Shown: in pieces, positions 55,779-64,000 of the stretch
How positions within the stretch are numbered: the first letter of the stretch is position 1
Layout: every line of letters starts with the position of its first letter
Origin: Acetothermia bacterium 64_32
Lineage (GTDB): Bacteria; Bipolaricaulota; Bipolaricaulia; Bipolaricaulales; Bipolaricaulaceae
Reading direction: 5' to 3'
Assembly: GCA_001508155.1 (NCBI GenBank)
Contig: LGFI01000010.1
Span: 1 to 64,000, forward strand
Length of the DNA: 64,000 nucleotides
Program-made: the position numbers and the translations under genes
The notes under the pieces: model-generated
The model's database searches: none
Seen by the model: only the letters and a program-made list of their open reading frames with translations
Told to the model about the DNA's origin: nothing

Positions 55779-57047
55779 TTACCCCTTACGGCGGACGATG
55801 AGGAAGCGGCCCTCCTGGCCGATCACCTCCACCCGGTCCCCGGCCTGCACCGGCTGTCCCTGACAGCGGGCCCGCCAATACTCCCCCCGCACCAGCACCC
55901 ACCCCTCCGGGGCCAGATCCCCCTTGGCCACCCCCTCCAACCCCACCATGGTGGTCAGGGGCCGCGCCAGCCGCCTTTGGGCAAGTAGTCCCTTAGAAAA
56001 TATAAAAATCAAGATCGAGGTGAGCGTGCCAACCGTGGCCGCCACCGTGACCCAGGAGAGCCCGATCACCGGCGAGTCCAGCTCAAAAAGGGAAAGGGAA
56101 CCGATCACCGGGCTCACCACCCCGCCGGTGGTCAGGATGCCGTTCGTCGGGGTGAAGGCATCCAGCACCATGAGGAGCACCCCGAACAGGACGAGGCCGA
56201 TCCCCACCAGGTTTATCGGCAGGATCTGTAGGCCCAAAAGGGCGAGGAGCAGGGAGATCCCCCCCACCGCAAGCCCCAGCCCAATCCCGGGGGAGAAGAA
56301 CTCGTAGATAAGCCCGTAAAGGCCCAGCATGAGCAGGATGTAAACCAGGTTCGGATCGGCAAGGTAGGAGAAAAGCCGGTCCTTTAGGGACATCCCCACC
56401 TCCCGCAGCCCGAGGCCGGCGGTCTTAAGGGTCCTCCCATCGGGGAGTATGTAGCCGTCGAGCTTCTGAAGGAGCTCGGGGATGGAGTCGGCCAAAAGGT
56501 CGATGACCCCCAGCTCCAGGGCCTGGGTGGCGGTGGCGGTGACCGATTCCCGTACCGCCCGTTCCGCCCAGTCGGCGTTGCGGCCGCGGAGCTCCGCGAT
56601 GGCCCGGATGCGGGAGGCCGCGTCGTTCACCGCCTTCTGGACGGTGGGGTCCTCTTCCCCCGGGGTCTGGCCGGTGATGGCCACGGGGTGCGCCGCCCCC
56701 ACGCTGGTCCCCCGGGCCATGGCCGCCACGTCCGCCGCCAGGAGGATGAAGGTCCCGGCCGAGGCGGCCCGCGCCCCCGGCGGCCCCACCCACACCACCA
56801 CCGGCACTGCGCAGTCCAGGATGGCCTCCACCATGTCCTTCATGGAGGAGTCCAACCCCCCGGGGGTGTCAAGCTCCAGGATCACGAGCCCGGCCCCGGA
56901 GGCCTCAGCCCGCCCCAGCTCCCGCAGGACATAACCCCGGCTGGCCGGGTTTATCGACCCGTCCACGGTGAGCTTCACTATCTCCCCCCCCAGGGCCACT
57001 GCCCCCAGCAGCACCAAGAACACGCCCAACCCCAGGCTGCGGGACAT
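55779..57047 (-). CDS. NfeD-family membrane-bound ClpP-like serine protease
   Basis: A 422-residue protein: signal peptide/helix (1-21), ClpP-like protease domain (about 22-215) with LELDTPGGLDSSM and the nucleophile S96 in ARAASAGTF, four to five membrane helices (about 235-360) and a C-terminal OB-fold NfeD domain (365-422). In the archaeal enzyme a lysine in a Y-I-K-S-L-A-type helix is the base; the matching position here seems to be R148 in SRIRAIAELRGRN. Such enzymes cut membrane proteins such as stomatin. ATG at 57047 follows GGGGTGTG; GTG at 57050 is an alternative. Divergent from the ABC operon. Confidence 0.85.
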   Translation of the reverse strand: MSRSLGLGVFLVLLGAVALGGEIVKLTVDGSINPASRGYVLRELGRAEASGAGLVILELDTPGGLDSSMKDMVEAILDCAVPVVVWVGPPGARAASAGTFILLAADVAAMARGTSVGAAHPVAITGQTPGEEDPTVQKAVNDAASRIRAIAELRGRNADWAERAVRESVTATATQALELGVIDLLADSIPELLQKLDGYILPDGRTLKTAGLGLREVGMSLKDRLFSYLADPNLVYILLMLGLYGLIYEFFSPGIGLGLAVGGISLLLALLGLQILPINLVGIGLVLFGVLLMVLDAFTPTNGILTTGGVVSPVIGSLSLFELDSPVIGLSWVTVAATVGTLTSILIFIFSKGLLAQRRLARPLTTMVGLEGVAKGDLAPEGWVLVRGEYWRARCQGQPVQAGDRVEVIGQEGRFLIVRRKG

Positions 57048-57082
57048 CACACCCCATTTTATCACGACAACCTCGCGCCCAC

Positions 57083-57131
57083 TTGCCAACCCCCACCACC
57101 CCGGTATAATGCACCATACGAAAGACGTATG
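57083..57131 (+). promoter_or_regulatory. Promoter with overlapping inverted-repeat operator for the ABC/GH3 operon
   Basis: TTGCCA (57083-57088) and the perfect TATAAT (57105-57110) have a 16-base spacer. CATACG-AAAGA-CGTATG (57115-57131), a perfect six-base inverted repeat, covers the expected start site near 57117, the place of a repressor operator. Sugar-responsive repression is likely given the genes downstream. The regulator gene is not next to it. Confidence 0.7.
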
Positions 57132-57214
57132 ATGTATGTCAAAAGGGGGTGATGGGCGGGGAGGAGTCAAGGGGTTGAGGTGAAGGATATTAGGAGCTCA
57201 AAAGGAGGTGTGTT

Positions 57215-59092
57215 GTGAAGGGGAATTGGCGATGGCTTTTGGTGGCAGGGTTGGTGTTTTCTCTTCCGGCTTTTTCCCAACTTGCCCCCGGCCTCCCGCG
57301 GGAGGAGACCCTGATCGTGAACCAGCTCACCGGCCGGACCGGGGCCCCGGACAACTTCAACGAGTGGGTGGGCTGGAAGTGGCGTGATCGGGGGATGCAG
57401 CAGCTCATGAACGAGCCGCTTTGGTCCATCGATTTCGCCAGCGGCGAGGTCATAAATGGGCTTGCTTCCGCCCCCCCGGAGTACAACGACGATTTCACCC
57501 AGGTGACCATCCACCTGCGGGAGGGGGTCTACTGGTCGGATGGAATCCCCATCACCGCCGATGACGTGGTGTTCACCATCGAGCTCATCAAGGCCACCCC
57601 GGGGATGAACTATCAGGCCCCCATGGAGAACAACGTGGAGAGGGCGTATGCCCTCGACCAGCACACCGTGGTGATCGAGCTCAAGCAGCCAAACTCCCGC
57701 TTCCACACCTACTTCCTGGACCGGTGGGGGTGCCTTTGGGTGATGCCCAAGCACGTCTTTGAGGAGGTGGAGGACCCCCTCACCTTCCAGTTCAACCCGC
57801 CGGTCTCAAGCGGCCCGTACGTGCTCCACAGCTACGATTCGGGGGGCTACTGGACGGTGTGGGAGAGAAGGGAGGACTGGGATAGGACCCCCACCGGTAT
57901 CCTGTTTGGAATGCCCAAGCCCAAGTACGTGGTGGTCAGGGCCTATGGGGACCCCGCCTCCAAGGTGTTGGGGATGCTCCGGCATGAGCTGGACGCCGCC
58001 GATCTCACCGCCGAGGCCCTGAAGGCGGCCCTGGCCCAAGGGCGGACGATCCGCGCCTACCAGCCCTCTTTCCCCTGGGTGGTGAACTCAGACCCCTGCA
58101 TCACCGGCCTCACCTTCAACACCGCGGTCCCCCCCTATGACAACCCCGAGGTCCGCTGGGCCCTCGCCCTTTCCATCGACATCGTGAAGTACACCTCCAT
58201 CGCAGTGGACGGGATGGCCCCGGTGAGCCCCCTCCACATCCCCTACCTCCCCGGCTACAAGGCCCTCTTCTTCGAGCCGATGGAGGAATGGCTTGAGGAG
58301 TTCACCCTCGATCTCGGGAACGGGGAGACCTTCAAGCCCTATGACCCCGAGGTCCCGCTAAGGCTTGCCGAACTTGCCAGAAGCCGTGGCTATGCGGTGC
58401 CCGACGATCCGGAGGCGATCCGGGCCGCGTTCGGCCCCGGGTGGTGGAAGTACGCACCCGATGTGGCGGAAAAGCTCCTTAAAAAGAATGGCTTCTATCG
58501 CGACGATCAGGGCCGGTGGCATCTGCCTGATGGGTCCCTCTGGCGGATCCGGGTCCTGGGCCGGTCGGACCTTTCGCACCTTTCCACCCGGAACGCGGTG
58601 GCCGCAGCCCAAGCTTGGAAGGAGTTCGGGATCGAGGCCGAGGCGGTGCCCAGCGTGGACTTCTCGAGCCTGGGGCTCACGGGCCAGTTCGAGGTGACCA
58701 CCGACTGGCCGGCGTTTGAGCCATGGGGGGCAGGGGCTGACCTCTACCGCACCCTGAGCCCGTTCCACTCCGATAACGTCGCCCCCATCGGCGAGACCAC
58801 TCCCGGACATCAGTCCCGCTGGAGCAGCCCAGAGCTAGACCGGCTGATCGACCAGATGGAGGCCACCGATCCCACCGATGAGGCGGCCACTGCCGCCCTG
58901 GGGGTGGAAGCCTTGAAGGTCCTCATCCAAAACTTGCCCAGCATCCCCACCTTCAACTACATCGGGTTCGCCGCCTTCGACGAGTACTACTGGACCAACT
59001 GGCCCAGCCTGGAGAACCCCTACGCCCAACCCTACGTGCACTGGGGGCCATTGAAGTACATGCTGCCGTTCCTTGAGCCCACGGGAAGGTAA
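57215..59092 (+). CDS. Extracellular solute-binding protein, family 5 (probable oligosaccharide binder)
   Basis: A 625-residue SBP_bac_5 protein with a signal peptide (MKGNWRWLLVAGLVF, cleavage probably after AFS, residue 21). The signature region around 85-125 includes TIHLREGVYWSDGIPITADDVVF. The large size and many tryptophans are like the Thermotoga-type binding proteins for cello- or beta-gluco-oligosaccharides. A GH3 glycosidase at the operon end supports a sugar ligand. GTG at 57215 has AGGAGGTG upstream. Confidence 0.88.
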   Translation: MKGNWRWLLVAGLVFSLPAFSQLAPGLPREETLIVNQLTGRTGAPDNFNEWVGWKWRDRGMQQLMNEPLWSIDFASGEVINGLASAPPEYNDDFTQVTIHLREGVYWSDGIPITADDVVFTIELIKATPGMNYQAPMENNVERAYALDQHTVVIELKQPNSRFHTYFLDRWGCLWVMPKHVFEEVEDPLTFQFNPPVSSGPYVLHSYDSGGYWTVWERREDWDRTPTGILFGMPKPKYVVVRAYGDPASKVLGMLRHELDAADLTAEALKAALAQGRTIRAYQPSFPWVVNSDPCITGLTFNTAVPPYDNPEVRWALALSIDIVKYTSIAVDGMAPVSPLHIPYLPGYKALFFEPMEEWLEEFTLDLGNGETFKPYDPEVPLRLAELARSRGYAVPDDPEAIRAAFGPGWWKYAPDVAEKLLKKNGFYRDDQGRWHLPDGSLWRIRVLGRSDLSHLSTRNAVAAAQAWKEFGIEAEAVPSVDFSSLGLTGQFEVTTDWPAFEPWGAGADLYRTLSPFHSDNVAPIGETTPGHQSRWSSPELDRLIDQMEATDPTDEAATAALGVEALKVLIQNLPSIPTFNYIGFAAFDEYYWTNWPSLENPYAQPYVHWGPLKYMLPFLEPTGR

Positions 59093-59099
59093 GCCAATC

Positions 59100-59128
59100 C
59101 CCCCGGACGGCCGCCGGCCGTCCGGGGG
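59100..59128 (+). terminator. Strong hairpin after the solute-binding protein gene
   Basis: CCCCCGGACGGCC-GCC-GGCCGTCCGGGGG is a perfect thirteen-pair stem followed by TCTTTCC. It lies between the binding-protein stop and the first permease. It should end part of the transcripts or protect their 3' end, giving more binding protein than permease. Confidence 0.75.
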
Positions 59129-59148
59129 TCTTTCCTAAGGGAGGAGGG

Positions 59149-60156
59149 TTGCAGCTCTTCAAACGCTACTTCCTGCCAAGGCTGGTACAGTATTTGCTTG
59201 TAACCTTCCTGGGGATAAACGCGGCCTTCTTCATCCCCCGCCTCTTCCCCAGCGACCCGGTCCTGGAGACGATAGGTGCCATCCGCTCCCAGGGCACTTA
59301 TCTTGACCCGGCCACGGTGGAGGAGTTCATAGAGGACCTGCGGGAGCTTTACGGGCTTGAAGGGACATTGGGGCAGCAGTATACATCCTTCTGGAAAAGG
59401 CTTTTCAGAGGGGATCTCGGGATATCCCTTTTCCAGTTCCCGGAGCCGGTTTTGGGGCTCATCGGGAAGGCCCTCCCCTGGACCGTGGGGCTCCTTTTGA
59501 CCTCCACGCTTGCCTCCTGGCTTTTGGGGCTGATGGTGGGGGGGATAGCCGGTTACCGTCCCGATCGGCCTTGGGTGAGGGCGTTGGATGCGCTGAGCAT
59601 GCTCATCCGCCCCCTCCCCTACTACATCTTCGCCTTCCTCCTCCTGATCCTTTTCGCGTACGTCCTCCCCTGGTTCCCCTTGGGGGGAGGGAGCAGCATC
59701 GGCTGGCGGCCGGAGCCCAGCCTCCGTTTCCTGGGCGATCTGGCAAGGCATGCCTTCCTCCCCTTCCTCTCCCTCACCGTGCTCGGCACGGCCTCCATGT
59801 ACCAGATGACGAAACTGGTGGTACAGAACCTCAACGCCGAGGAGTTCGTGCAGTATGCCCAGTTGGGCGGGGTAAAGGGGCGGGTTATCATCTTCAAGTA
59901 CGTGCTCAGGAACGCCATGCTCCCCTTGTTCACCAACCTCGTCCTCTCCCTAGGCCAGATCTTCGGGGGCGCCCTGATAACGGAGATCGTCTTCTCCTAC
60001 CCGGGCCTTGGGACCCTCACCTACCACGCCGTGGTCTCCGGGGACTACAACCTGATCCTGGGCGTGACCACCATCTCGGTGGTGGCGGTGACCACCGGGA
60101 TCCTTTTTTCCGACCTCGTCTATCCGCTCCTTGACCCCAGGGTGAGGTACCGATGA
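59149..60156 (+). CDS. ABC transporter permease, OppB/DppB type
   Basis: A 335-residue permease with six predicted helices. It has an EAA-type loop around residues 230-250 (YAQLGGVKGRVIIFKYVLRNAMLP) and ends DPRVRYR. TTG at 59149 is the start because GGAGGAGG precedes it directly. It pairs with the next gene (ATGA overlap at 60153-60156). Confidence 0.88.
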   Translation: MQLFKRYFLPRLVQYLLVTFLGINAAFFIPRLFPSDPVLETIGAIRSQGTYLDPATVEEFIEDLRELYGLEGTLGQQYTSFWKRLFRGDLGISLFQFPEPVLGLIGKALPWTVGLLLTSTLASWLLGLMVGGIAGYRPDRPWVRALDALSMLIRPLPYYIFAFLLLILFAYVLPWFPLGGGSSIGWRPEPSLRFLGDLARHAFLPFLSLTVLGTASMYQMTKLVVQNLNAEEFVQYAQLGGVKGRVIIFKYVLRNAMLPLFTNLVLSLGQIFGGALITEIVFSYPGLGTLTYHAVVSGDYNLILGVTTISVVAVTTGILFSDLVYPLLDPRVRYR

Positions 60157-61007
60157 GGGTGCTTGGGGATCTCTTCCGGGACTTCCGGTTTGCGGTGAGC
60201 TTCGGGGTGCTGGTGGTGTTGGTGGGGTTGGTGGCCCTTTCCGCCTTCTCCCCCTATGACCCCACCCGGTGGCTGCAGGTGCCCAAAGACCTTCCCCCCA
60301 GCCGGGAACACCCCCTCGGCACCAACTCCAAAGGGCAAGACGTCTTCTGGCAGGCCACCTTCGCCATCCGCAACTCGCTTCTGGTCGCCCTGATAGCGGC
60401 CGTCCTATCCCGGGCCATAGCCGTCCTCATCGGGCTTGTGGCCGGCTTCCGGGGCGGGATGGCGGACCGGCTCCTCATGTTCATCACCGACAGCTTCCTG
60501 GTGATGCCGCTTTTCCTTTTCATCGTGCTTCTGGCCATGCTCCTTAAGAACAGGCTCTCCTTGACCGGCTTGGGGTTGCTCCTTGGGATCTTCGGCTGGG
60601 CGTGGGATGCCCGGGTGATCCGGTCCCAGGTCCTAAGCCTCCGGGAGCGGGGGTTCACCAAGACGGCGATCCTCTCGGGGACCAAGACCCTGCCGCTCGT
60701 TTCCAAGGAGTACATCCCGCATGTTCTGCCCATCATCTTCAGCACCCTGATAAACAACATGTCCTGGGCCATCGGGATGGAGATCACCCTGGCCATCCTG
60801 GGGCTTCTGAACATGGACATCCCCACCTTAGGGGTGATGCTCCAGTGGGCGATCAGCTACCAGGCCTTGCTCTTGGGCTACTGGTGGTGGTACCTCACCC
60901 CCACCGTCTTGGCCGTGCTCCTTTTCATAGCCCTGTATTGGCTTTCGGTGAGCATCAGCGAGTATCTGGATCCCCGTAGCCGGGTGCAGCGGGTGGGGGC
61001 AAGATGA
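60153..61007 (+). CDS. ABC transporter permease, OppC/DppC type
   Basis: A 284-residue permease with an N-terminal helix, PLGTNSKGQDVFWQATFAIRNSLLV typical of OppC proteins, and an EAA-like loop RERGFTKTAILSGTKTLPLVSKEYIPHVLP that is clearly diverged. The end reads SEYLDPRSRVQ. It overlaps both neighbours by four bases. Confidence 0.88.
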   Translation: MRVLGDLFRDFRFAVSFGVLVVLVGLVALSAFSPYDPTRWLQVPKDLPPSREHPLGTNSKGQDVFWQATFAIRNSLLVALIAAVLSRAIAVLIGLVAGFRGGMADRLLMFITDSFLVMPLFLFIVLLAMLLKNRLSLTGLGLLLGIFGWAWDARVIRSQVLSLRERGFTKTAILSGTKTLPLVSKEYIPHVLPIIFSTLINNMSWAIGMEITLAILGLLNMDIPTLGVMLQWAISYQALLLGYWWWYLTPTVLAVLLFIALYWLSVSISEYLDPRSRVQRVGAR

Positions 61008-61993
61008 CCTGGGCCCTGAAGGCGGCGGACCTCAAGGCCTACTACGTGCTCCAGATCTATGGGAAGAAGAAGGTGATCCGGGCGGTGGACGGGGTGGACC
61101 TTGTGGTGGAGGAGGGGGAGGTCTACGGGATCGCCGGGGAATCCGGCTGCGGGAAGACCACCCTCCTCAAGGCCCTGCTCTCCGCGGTCCAACCCCCCCT
61201 CCGGCTGATGGGGGGGGAGGTCTGGTACCGGGTGGACGGCGAACCAGTGGACGTATTTGGTCTCAAGAAGGAGAGGATCAGGAAGCTCCGTTGGGAGTTC
61301 ATCGCCTACGTCCCCCAGGGCTCCATGCACGTCTTGAACCCCGTGCGCAGGATCGGACATACCTTCGAGGACTTCCTTGAAAGCCACACTGGCGCAAGGA
61401 GGCAGGGGCTGTCGCTTGCCAAGGAGCACCTGGCGGAGCTGGGCCTGCCGGCCCGGCTCCTCAAGGCCTACCCCCACCAGCTCTCAGGGGGGATGCGCCA
61501 ACGGGTGACCATAGCCCTGGCCTCCGTACTCTCCCCCCGGATCCTGATCGCCGATGAGCCCACCACCGCGCTCGATGTGGTGATGCAAAGGGCGGTGATT
61601 CAACTCCTCAAGGAGATCCAGAAAAAGCTCCATAACACGGTGGTGGTGGTCACCCACGACATGGGGGTACACGCGAACCTGGCCGACAGGATGGGGATCA
61701 TGTACGCGGGGAGGCTGGTGGAGGAGGCCCCGGTGGAGGAGCTCTTTGGATCCCCTCTTCACCCATACACGCGGTACCTCATCGATTCCCTCCCCAGGCT
61801 GGGGGACAAATCCACCCGGGCGAGCACCCCGGGAGCCCCACCCTCCCTGGCCGAGCCGCCGCCCGGCTGTCCCTTCCACCCCCGCTGCCCGTACGCCATG
61901 GAGCCCTGCCGCAAAGAGGGGCCGGAGCCGGTGGAGGGGAAGCCCGGGCACAAGGTGGCCTGCTGGCTGAGGCGCGGTGAGGAAGATGGCTGA
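61004..61993 (+). CDS. ABC transporter ATPase, OppD/DppD type
   Basis: A 329-residue ATPase: P-loop GESGCGKT (45-52), Q-loop [10 protein letters not shown], signature LSGGMRQR, Walker [13 protein letters not shown] and switch histidine in VVTHDMGV. The C-terminal oligopeptide-transporter domain has the cysteine cluster [14 protein letters not shown] and a later CWL, a set that in DppD homologues can hold an Fe-S cluster. Overlaps oppF-type gene by 8 bases. Confidence 0.92.
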   Translation: MTWALKAADLKAYYVLQIYGKKKVIRAVDGVDLVVEEGEVYGIAGESGCGKTTLLKALLSAVQPPLRLMGGEVWYRVDGEPVDVFGLKKERIRKLRWEFIAYVPQGSMHVLNPVRRIGHTFEDFLESHTGARRQGLSLAKEHLAELGLPARLLKAYPHQLSGGMRQRVTIALASVLSPRILIADEPTTALDVVMQRAVIQLLKEIQKKLHNTVVVVTHDMGVHANLADRMGIMYAGRLVEEAPVEELFGSPLHPYTRYLIDSLPRLGDKSTRASTPGAPPSLAEPPPGCPFHPRCPYAMEPCRKEGPEPVEGKPGHKVACWLRRGEEDG

Positions 61994-62993
61994 GCTGCTC
62001 CGGCTTAAGGAGGTGACCAAGGTCTTCTCCCTGGGCGGGGGCCTTGCGCGGATCAGGATCACCGCGGTGTACAGGGTGTCGTTCTCCGTCCAGCGGGCAG
62101 AGGTATTCGGCCTGGTGGGGGAATCGGGCTGCGGGAAGACCACCACCGCCCACCTGATCCTCGGGTTCGAGGCGCCCACCTCAGGGGAGATCCTCTACCT
62201 GGGAGGGGAGGGGGGGGCGGTCCGGATCTCCCCCCAAAGGAGGGTCAAGGACATCCAAGCGGTGTTCCAAAACCCCTTTGAGACTTTCAACCCCTTGCGG
62301 CCGGTGGAGCGCTACTTCTTCGAGACCCTTAAGAACTACGGGTTGGCCAGGACAAAAAAGGAGCAGGTGGCCAGGATCGACGAGGCCCTGCGGGCGGTGG
62401 GGCTCTCCTACCGAGAGCTCTCCGACCGCTACCCCAGTGAGTTCTCCGGGGGACAGTTGCAGCGCATCTCCGTGGCCAAGGCGCTCCTCACCGCCCCCTC
62501 CCTCCTGATCGCGGACGAACCGGTCTCCATGGTGGACGCCTCCCTGCGCATGTCCATCGTCAACCTGTTCAGGAAACTCCGGGATGAGCTCGGCCTGAGC
62601 GTGATCTACATAACTCACGATCTTGCCACCGCCTATTACATCTGTGACCGGGTGGCGGTCATGTTCCGGGGCAACATCGTGGAGCTGGGAAGGGCGGAAA
62701 AGGTGCTCCTCTCCCCCCTCCACCCCTACACCCGGCTCCTGCGGCAGTCCATCCCGGAGGCCGACCCGGCCAGACGGTGGACGGGCCGCCTAGAGCTCCA
62801 GGAGACCCAAGAAGAGGAGTACCTCCGGCGGGGGTGCAAGTTCGCCGGAAGATGCCCCCAGCGCCTGGGGCGCTGCACAGAGGAGATGCCCCCGGCCATA
62901 GAAGTCGAGGGGACAACGGTCAGGTGCTTCCTCTACAACAAGGAGGAAAACGATGTCACAGGAACTGTTCAAAAAACGAAGCATCCCTCCTGA
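61986..62993 (+). CDS. ABC transporter ATPase, OppF/DppF type
   Basis: A 335-residue ATPase: P-loop GESGCGKT (45-52), AVFQNPFETFNPL, signature FSGGQLQR, LLIADEPVSMVD and IYITHDL. The C-terminal domain has CKFAGRCPQRLGRC plus a later cysteine. The ATG at 61986 follows GAGG; an earlier in-frame GTG at 61977 is possible. It partners the OppD-type ATPase and may also serve the ATPase-less transporter at 15417-18942. Confidence 0.92.
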   Translation: MAELLRLKEVTKVFSLGGGLARIRITAVYRVSFSVQRAEVFGLVGESGCGKTTTAHLILGFEAPTSGEILYLGGEGGAVRISPQRRVKDIQAVFQNPFETFNPLRPVERYFFETLKNYGLARTKKEQVARIDEALRAVGLSYRELSDRYPSEFSGGQLQRISVAKALLTAPSLLIADEPVSMVDASLRMSIVNLFRKLRDELGLSVIYITHDLATAYYICDRVAVMFRGNIVELGRAEKVLLSPLHPYTRLLRQSIPEADPARRWTGRLELQETQEEEYLRRGCKFAGRCPQRLGRCTEEMPPAIEVEGTTVRCFLYNKEENDVTGTVQKTKHPS

Positions 62994-64000
62994 GATGCGG
63001 GCAAGGGACCTCCTCTCCCGGATGACCCTGGAGGAGAAGCTGGCCCAGCTGGGGGCGGTCTGGGGCTATGAGCTCCTTGAGGAGGGGAGGTTTTCGCAGG
63101 AGAAGGCCAAAGAGCTCATCCCCCACGGCATCGGGAGCCTCACCCGCCCGGCGGGATCTACCGGGCTTCAGCCGGAGGAGGTAGCGGAGTTCGTCAACCT
63201 GGTCCAAAGGTTCCTTTTGGAGGAGACGCGCCTGGGGATCCCGGCGCTTGTGCACGAGGAGTGCCTTTCGGGAGTCCTCTCCCGAAGGGCCACCCTGTTC
63301 CCTCAGCCCATCGCCCTCGCCAGTACCTGGATGCCCGAGCTCGCAAGGCAGATGGCGGAACTCATAAGGGAGCAGATGTTGGCCCTGGGGGCAAGGGAGG
63401 GGCTGGCCCCGGTCCTGGACGTGGCCCGCGACCCAAGATGGGGGAGGGTGGAGGAGACCTTCGGGGAGGATCCGTACCTCGTGGCAGCCATGGGGGCTGC
63501 CTACGTAGAGGGGCTGCAAGGGGACGACCCCCGGGAAGGGGTTGCAGCCACCCTCAAACACTTCGCCGGCTACGGGGCCTCAGAGGGCGGCCTCAACTGC
63601 GCCCCGGCCCACCTCCCCGAGCGGGAGCTGAGGGAAGTTTACCTCTTCCCCTTCGAGTGTGCGATCGGCGAAGCCGGGGCCCTGGCGGTGATGCACTCCT
63701 ACGGGGAGCTGGATGGGGTGCCATGCGCCGCCTCCCGGTGGCTGCTCACCTCGGTCCTGCGCGGGGAGTGGGGTTTTTCAGGGATCACCGTGTCCGATTA
63801 CTTCGGGATAGAGATGCTCCACTCCTACCATCGCTTGGCCCGCGACAAGGCCGAGGCCGCCAGGCTCGCCCTGGAGGCCGGGGTGGACCTGGAGCTTCCC
63901 CGGACAAACTGCTACGGCCAACCACTGAAGAAGGCGGTGGAGGGGGGGTTGGTCCCCGAGGCCCTGATCGATCGGGCAGTCCTGCGCGTCCTGCACCTCA
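62953..64000 (+). CDS. Glycoside hydrolase family 3 enzyme (probable beta-glucosidase), cut by window edge
   Basis: The first 349 codons of a GH3 enzyme, open to the window end. Visible are RMTLEEKLAQLG, the substrate-site VHEECLSG, FPQPIALAST, PVLDVARDPRWGRVEETFGEDPY, the KHFAGYG motif and the nucleophile aspartate in TVSDYFGIE. No signal peptide is seen, so it acts in the cytoplasm on imported oligosaccharides, as beta-glucosidase, beta-xylosidase or related. ATG at 62953 follows AGGAGG and lies within the last 41 bases of the ATPase gene. Confidence 0.92.
   Translation, partial: MSQELFKKRSIPPEMRARDLLSRMTLEEKLAQLGAVWGYELLEEGRFSQEKAKELIPHGIGSLTRPAGSTGLQPEEVAEFVNLVQRFLLEETRLGIPALVHEECLSGVLSRRATLFPQPIALASTWMPELARQMAELIREQMLALGAREGLAPVLDVARDPRWGRVEETFGEDPYLVAAMGAAYVEGLQGDDPREGVAATLKHFAGYGASEGGLNCAPAHLPERELREVYLFPFECAIGEAGALAVMHSYGELDGVPCAASRWLLTSVLRGEWGFSGITVSDYFGIEMLHSYHRLARDKAEAARLALEAGVDLELPRTNCYGQPLKKAVEGGLVPEALIDRAVLRVLHL

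Overview
The window is a GC-rich bacterial chromosome segment carrying one very long ribosomal/RNA-polymerase cluster, a complete-looking but epsilon-less F-type ATP synthase operon, two peptide/oligosaccharide-type ABC transporters and several anaerobic-type enzymes (a tungsten-type aldehyde:ferredoxin oxidoreductase, an 8Fe ferredoxin, a radical SAM protein, ferrous-iron uptake). This suggests an anaerobic, possibly thermophilic, fermentative member of a deep-branching bacterial phylum. Bipolaricaulota or a Thermotogota-like lineage is my best guess, but this is inference from gene content only.

Layout. 1-2630: a DUF4143 ATPase followed by a graveyard of two decayed genes (an IS110-type transposase and an Eis-like acetyltransferase). 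2631-7116 (minus): an iron-uptake operon with two FeoA genes, a FeoB that is split into separate GTPase and membrane proteins, a radical SAM protein, a Gly/Arg-rich ferredoxin and a metallo-beta-lactamase-fold protein. 7278-8972 (minus): a HAD phosphatase, a lipid kinase and tRNA-Pro(UGG). 9021-19773 (minus): glycine C-acetyltransferase, an M20 peptidase, and a catabolic cluster (IclR regulator, solute-binding protein, two permeases without ATPases, a BNR/sialidase-fold protein, a DapA-like aldolase, an AOR). Its upstream half is visibly AT-richer than its surroundings. 19946-20902 (plus): the SDR-type threonine dehydrogenase that would feed the glycine C-acetyltransferase.

20907-45368 (minus): a nearly unbroken cluster reading hpf, a ThiI-like protein, fmdB-like, rpoC, rpsL, rpsG, fusA, rpsJ, then the S10/spc/alpha genes down to rpoA, rplQ and ridA. 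rpoB, tuf and rpmD are absent from their usual places. 45412-48314 (minus): a HerA-like ATPase and a tRNA nucleotidyltransferase.

48447-55280 (plus): frr followed by atpI-B-E-F-H-A-G-D behind a good sigma70-type promoter. The c subunit carries a two-carboxylate ion site typical of a sodium-coupled rotor. atpC is missing; the sequence after atpD holds the wreck of a glycosyltransferase family 4 gene. 55779-57047 (minus): an NfeD-type membrane protease. 57215-64000 (plus): a complete ABC transporter operon with two ATPases ending in a family 3 glycoside hydrolase cut by the window edge, preceded by a promoter overlapping an inverted-repeat operator.
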